Shown here in pieces: positions 43,723 through 46,397 of a DNA stretch of 46,397 bases. The stretch is from Betaproteobacteria bacterium HGW-Betaproteobacteria-9 (GTDB lineage: Bacteria > Pseudomonadota > Gammaproteobacteria > Burkholderiales > Burkholderiaceae_C), in the NCBI GenBank assembly GCA_002842215.1, contig PHCC01000028.1, positions 1-46,397 of the forward strand, in the 5' to 3' direction. Below the pieces are notes generated by a model. The model searched no databases. It saw nothing but the letters and a program-made list of their open reading frames with translations, and was not told the origin of the DNA. The position numbers and the translations under genes are program-made. Position 1 is the first letter of the stretch; the number at the start of each line of letters is the position of its first letter.

Positions 43723-44265
43723 ATGTCTTTGAAAATCCTTGTCTACAAGCGAACCCATATCGGTGACCCCGACCAGCGTCGGCAATTTGGCATAAATACC
43801 TGCATGGGTAGTGTGCGCGGTTTCGCGTACGACGCGGTCATTGGAGTGGGGGGCTTTAGCCGCTGGCCAAGAGAGTTGGGCATCGCTGGAAAAGTTACCT
43901 GGGTCGGACGCAATCCGCGTAAATCGCCAAATCCCAAAGATTCGCGAGGGCCACTGGTCACCTTCGCGCTTGGAGACTTCAGGCTGATGGACGAAGCTGG
44001 TCCACAACTGGAAGTCGTGGCTCCGGCTCTAGCAGCGAGACTTTATGGAGCGAAGGCGCGTTTTATTTTCCGGGCGCTCGATGGCGCCGCGTATCGAGAG
44101 GCGGTTGACCTTGTCAGGGAAACGCTGGATGGCACGGACTTCGACTCCGTTCAAGATGCTTCCCCATACATCAAGGCACGGTCGTGCCCGCCAAATGCTT
44201 GCGTCAGGAGCTACGCGCTGCCGTCATCAATGAGATTGAGCCGCAATTGTTTCGTCGGTAGCTGA
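43723..44265 (+). CDS. unknown cargo protein, C-terminus altered by a frameshift
   Basis: GGAAG lies 5 bases before the ATG. The protein begins SLKILVYKRTHIGDPD, then has FGINTCMGSVRGF and YDAVIGVGG, followed by KVTWVGRNPRK; these look like a conserved alpha/beta protein, but I do not know its function. The open frame continues to 44265 (180 residues) with an unlikely Cys/Ser/Arg-rich end. Adding one C to the CCCC run at 44162-44165 would switch to a frame reading PIHQGTVVPAKCLRQELRAA and on to IEPQLFRR, ending at 44261, which looks far more natural. So a one-base deletion, a sequencing error or a programmed shift is likely. It overlaps the 3' end of the convergent PIN gene. Confidence 0.7.
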   Translation: MSLKILVYKRTHIGDPDQRRQFGINTCMGSVRGFAYDAVIGVGGFSRWPRELGIAGKVTWVGRNPRKSPNPKDSRGPLVTFALGDFRLMDEAGPQLEVVAPALAARLYGAKARFIFRALDGAAYREAVDLVRETLDGTDFDSVQDASPYIKARSCPPNACVRSYALPSSMRLSRNCFVGS

Positions 44266-45797
44266 AGGGCTTCCACCAGCCCTGTAGCGAGTTCCGAGCA
44301 AGAAACCTGCTCGACGAAAAGCTCAACGGATAGCTTGACCTTTTTCGGAGTAGTCAGATTGGCCGCGTGCACCGTGACGGTGATTGGTCCCGAGTGCTTC
44401 CCCGGCGTTAGTGAGCAGATGACAAACTGCCGAAATTCCTCAGGCTCAACTGCGTGTCTCCACTGTGTGCACGCTAGTTCGAGCTTGTTGGTTGGATACC
44501 TGCTGTAGGCTTCTTTCCAATAGAACGCGTTGGGGTCTGTAGGTTCTGGTGGAAGAAACGGGTGATAGAGAACGGGCGCCGAGAGGGGTGAGCTGAAGAC
44601 ACCCAATCGCCTATCTAGGCCATTGAGTCCTCCAGACAAATGCACCTTTTTCCAGCTTCCCGTTGGTGCCCTAGGTGGAGGATGCAATTGAAAAGTGACC
44701 TCTGTGCGCTCTTCTTCCTCTTCGAGCGGACGAAGAAGCTTCGGTTTGCCTAGCGCCTCGATGACCACTAGAGCGTCATCCGCAGGTCGAGAACCACAGT
44801 TGGCAATGCGTGCAATCAGGAGCGGCCACTTGACCTGGGAGTTCAGCGTCTCATGATAGGTTTTGAGCAACTCCTTGCATTTCACTATCCAGTCGCAGTA
44901 AGCACTTTTGTAGGTCTCAATCTGTTCAGAGGACGCTGGTGTAAAAACCTCCTTGAAGCGTCCGTACAGGGCTTTCGAAAGCGCTCCGCCAGCAATGGGC
45001 CGCTCCTGTGATTCGGATGAGCCGAACTCAGTGGCCAGAGGAAAACGCTCGACAAGCCTTGCTTCCAGCGCCACCAACTCACTCTCGGTCAGTGGGATGT
45101 ACGTCCTGATAGTTGCCGTGTACGGCGCGAGACTCCCCTCGGGCCATGTAGTTGTCGTTGCGTTTGAACCTGTGTAGCTCGTGTGTTCTGGTGCGGCTGA
45201 CTTGGGTCCGGGAACGGTGGCCGAGAGGTTTATCGTGAACTGGGGTTCTGACTTCTCATGCGAAGCGAGTTTTTCGCGTAAGGCATTTTCACGCTTGGTC
45301 GCTTCATCGATTTCAGGAGGGAGGAACCAGTCCTGAGGAATCCGTACGTATTCAACCCCGACAGTCTTCGCGCTGAACATGACGCCTGTGTCGTCGGTCA
45401 GCAGGCGTGTAACATCTGCCGAGTGCTCTCTCTGAAATGCCAGGGCTGTACCGACGAGTTGGTCATCTCTGACCTCGTAGTTCAGAGACTCCGACGCCGA
45501 ATCATCTGTTCGGAGGTCTAGGCGCACAGATAAATGCACCAGCGGTTTGACACTAAGGACAATGAACGGTGACTCATCTTCAAGTAGTCTGCGCAATAGA
45601 GAAGTTGCAGCGCGTGCTTTAGAGGCTTGTCTGCTGTTGCCTTTGCCCTTGAGAGAGTCAATTTCGGTTTGGATGGGCCTAGTGACAACGATATTAATGC
45701 GTTCCCATCGGCCGAAAGTCTCCCAAGTAACTTGCTCCAGTGGTTTGCACTGCAAGAAGACATTGGTATCTGGAAACAAGTAGAGGACTGACTGCAT
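44211..45797 (-). CDS. PIN-domain protein, putative RNase of a defence-type module
   Basis: A 528-residue protein. The N-terminal about 150 residues form a PIN nuclease domain with the acidic residues D10 (LFPDTNVFLQ), E45 (RPIQTEIDSL), D112 (VRDDQLVGTAL) and D135 (LLTDDTGVMFSAK). PIN domains are metal-dependent RNases. The next region (about 180-270) is charged and probably helical, and the C-terminal half is of unknown fold, with a beta-rich end (ITVTVHAAN, KVKLSVELFVEQV). This is much longer than VapC-type toxins (about 130 residues), so it is not a simple toxin-antitoxin nuclease. GC is lower than in host genes. The ATG at 45797 is chosen since sequence upstream is low-quality; the ribosome binding site is weak. 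Confidence 0.8.
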   Translation of the reverse strand: MQSVLYLFPDTNVFLQCKPLEQVTWETFGRWERINIVVTRPIQTEIDSLKGKGNSRQASKARAATSLLRRLLEDESPFIVLSVKPLVHLSVRLDLRTDDSASESLNYEVRDDQLVGTALAFQREHSADVTRLLTDDTGVMFSAKTVGVEYVRIPQDWFLPPEIDEATKRENALREKLASHEKSEPQFTINLSATVPGPKSAAPEHTSYTGSNATTTTWPEGSLAPYTATIRTYIPLTESELVALEARLVERFPLATEFGSSESQERPIAGGALSKALYGRFKEVFTPASSEQIETYKSAYCDWIVKCKELLKTYHETLNSQVKWPLLIARIANCGSRPADDALVVIEALGKPKLLRPLEEEEERTEVTFQLHPPPRAPTGSWKKVHLSGGLNGLDRRLGVFSSPLSAPVLYHPFLPPEPTDPNAFYWKEAYSRYPTNKLELACTQWRHAVEPEEFRQFVICSLTPGKHSGPITVTVHAANLTTPKKVKLSVELFVEQVSCSELATGLVEALQLPTKQLRLNLIDDGSA

Positions 45798-45916
45798 GGC
45801 CGACGCTTTCTTTGGGTGGAGCCTCGAGTGGCGCCATGACGCCAACAGTTTAAACAGCGCAACAAGCTGCTCCTCAAGGCGGCGACAAGTCTGCCAAAGG
45901 TTAATTGCTTGGCTGG

Positions 45917-46261
45917 CTACTGCTGAAGGGCCTGTGCCTCTCGAAGCAAGGCTTCTTGCCGGGGGCGTTCCTTTCGCCAACTGTCTTCGAGCTCTGCATA
46001 GGCTTTCAGGACGTTTTGCATGACTTGGTGCTGCGTTTGAGCGGTACCGGGTAACCGGGCGCAAGTTCGACGAAAAGGGTCTGCGTCAAATGAAGCAGGC
46101 ACGATTTCAGCACAGGCCTTTTTGGCATCTTTCAAGGCAAGTGCAAGATGCGAGGCTTCCCGCTCAAAGTCACCCCTCGCGTGGTCCAATTTGATACGAG
46201 CGTGCTCTGCTTCAATACTCGCATGGAGTGTGCTGGCACCCAGGGATGACCGCTTGCTCAC
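45917..46261 (-). CDS. small helical (coiled-coil) protein, partner candidate of the PIN protein
   Basis: A 114-residue, strongly helical, charged protein (EAEHARIKLDHARGDFERE, ALALKDAKKACAEIV, VLKAYAELEDSWRKER) with coiled-coil character and no recognised domain. The start shown is GTG 46261, but the same frame stays open upstream to about 46388 and encodes plausible protein (TWLRFQREYAPKWPSL), without any ATG, GTG or TTG there. The true start may lie beyond the window end, with a frameshift near the A-run at 46383-46387. It lies 119 bases upstream of the PIN gene on the same strand; that gap shows nothing. Confidence 0.55.
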   Translation of the reverse strand: MSKRSSLGASTLHASIEAEHARIKLDHARGDFEREASHLALALKDAKKACAEIVPASFDADPFRRTCARLPGTAQTQHQVMQNVLKAYAELEDSWRKERPRQEALLREAQALQQ

Positions 46262-46397
46262 TGCATCCGGAGAGTGCCCGGGTGTCGAGCGAAGGCTATC
46301 TGTTGATTCATTTCCAAGGCTGGGCCATTTCGGGGCGTATTCACGTTGAAATCTGAGCCACGTTGCCGCTCTATCCTGCTGAATTTTTCAGCACGGG

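Larger units (their letters stand above)
43284..46397 (+). mobile_element. probable Tn7-like transposon, one end plus cargo (incomplete)
   Basis: The element begins at TGTGGG (43284-43289), the same first six bases as Tn7, immediately after intact comEC sequence. It continues to the window end with lower GC and unrelated genes: a structured RNA candidate, an unknown protein, a PIN-domain protein and a helical small protein. No tnsABC genes, second end or target-site duplication are in the window, so the family assignment rests on the end structure alone. Confidence 0.6.

Noticed and set aside
1..46397. tRNA and rRNA genes
   Set aside because: No cloverleaf with a GGTTCRA T-loop and no rRNA-like sequence was found by eye on either strand.

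Overview
The window is GC-rich, densely coded bacterial chromosome. Gene content points to Burkholderiales, probably Comamonadaceae (Hydrogenophaga-like): an AapJQMP amino-acid transporter, BktB-type thiolase, E. coli-type GshA, DusC, YlqF, a RavA/ViaA-like pair and a transglutaminase/ATP-grasp cluster. The taxon is inferred from family resemblance, not from a marker gene. No rRNA, tRNA or CRISPR array was seen.

Layout. 1-3407: the 3' part of a CdiA/filamentous-hemagglutinin-type exoprotein, broken by a frameshift near 601-612, ending in a variable toxin tip and followed by a small candidate immunity gene; toxin tip and immunity gene are visibly more AT-rich than the shaft. 3495-4528: two small lipoproteins of unknown function. 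4709-8939 (minus): aapJ-aapQ-aapM-aapP, with a good intrinsic terminator between aapJ and aapQ. 9248-12256 (plus): acyl-CoA synthetase, small membrane protein, AcuI-type reductase. 12260-14542: DUF2189 membrane protein, hemerythrin, 2OG-Fe dioxygenase-like protein, with FNR-type palindromes at 9096 and 13149. 14555-19316: AraC regulator divergent from a tight methyltransferase, vanadium-haloperoxidase/PAP2-like and flavoprotein operon. 19348-23903 (minus): DUF1232 protein, then bktB followed by a RavA-like AAA+ ATPase and a ViaA-like VWA protein. 24054-27887 (minus): histidine phosphatase, then a five-gene run FecR, OmpA lipoprotein, PPOX, RluA-type synthase, SDR. 28035-31696 (plus): dusC, gshA, dienelactone hydrolase. 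31850-35151: ferredoxin, SRPBCC protein, ylqF, AhpD-like protein, quinone-reductase-like protein. 35188-42384 (minus): a three-gene transglutaminase and circularly permuted ATP-grasp/alpha-E system.

From 42502 a plus-strand comEC runs for about 260 codons and is cut off at about 43283. The following DNA is less GC-rich, begins TGTGGG, and carries three copies of a GAGTYGTTCGC motif within 141 bp. This is the architecture of a Tn7-like transposon end. Inside come an unusually dense chain of stem-loops (43453-43634, candidate structured RNA), an unknown protein with an apparent single-base frameshift in a C run, and, convergently, a 528-residue PIN-domain nuclease-like protein preceded by a helical small protein. 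This cargo looks like an uncharacterised defence-type module and is the most novel part of the window.

Two other non-coding structures stand out. An intergenic repeat of about 70-84 bp occurs three times (19752, 24713, 31704), each time directly after a stop codon and in the same orientation relative to the gene it follows. A tandem imperfect duplication of 135-bp period (32244-32470) carries two exact DnaA boxes and several near matches, far from any dnaA gene.
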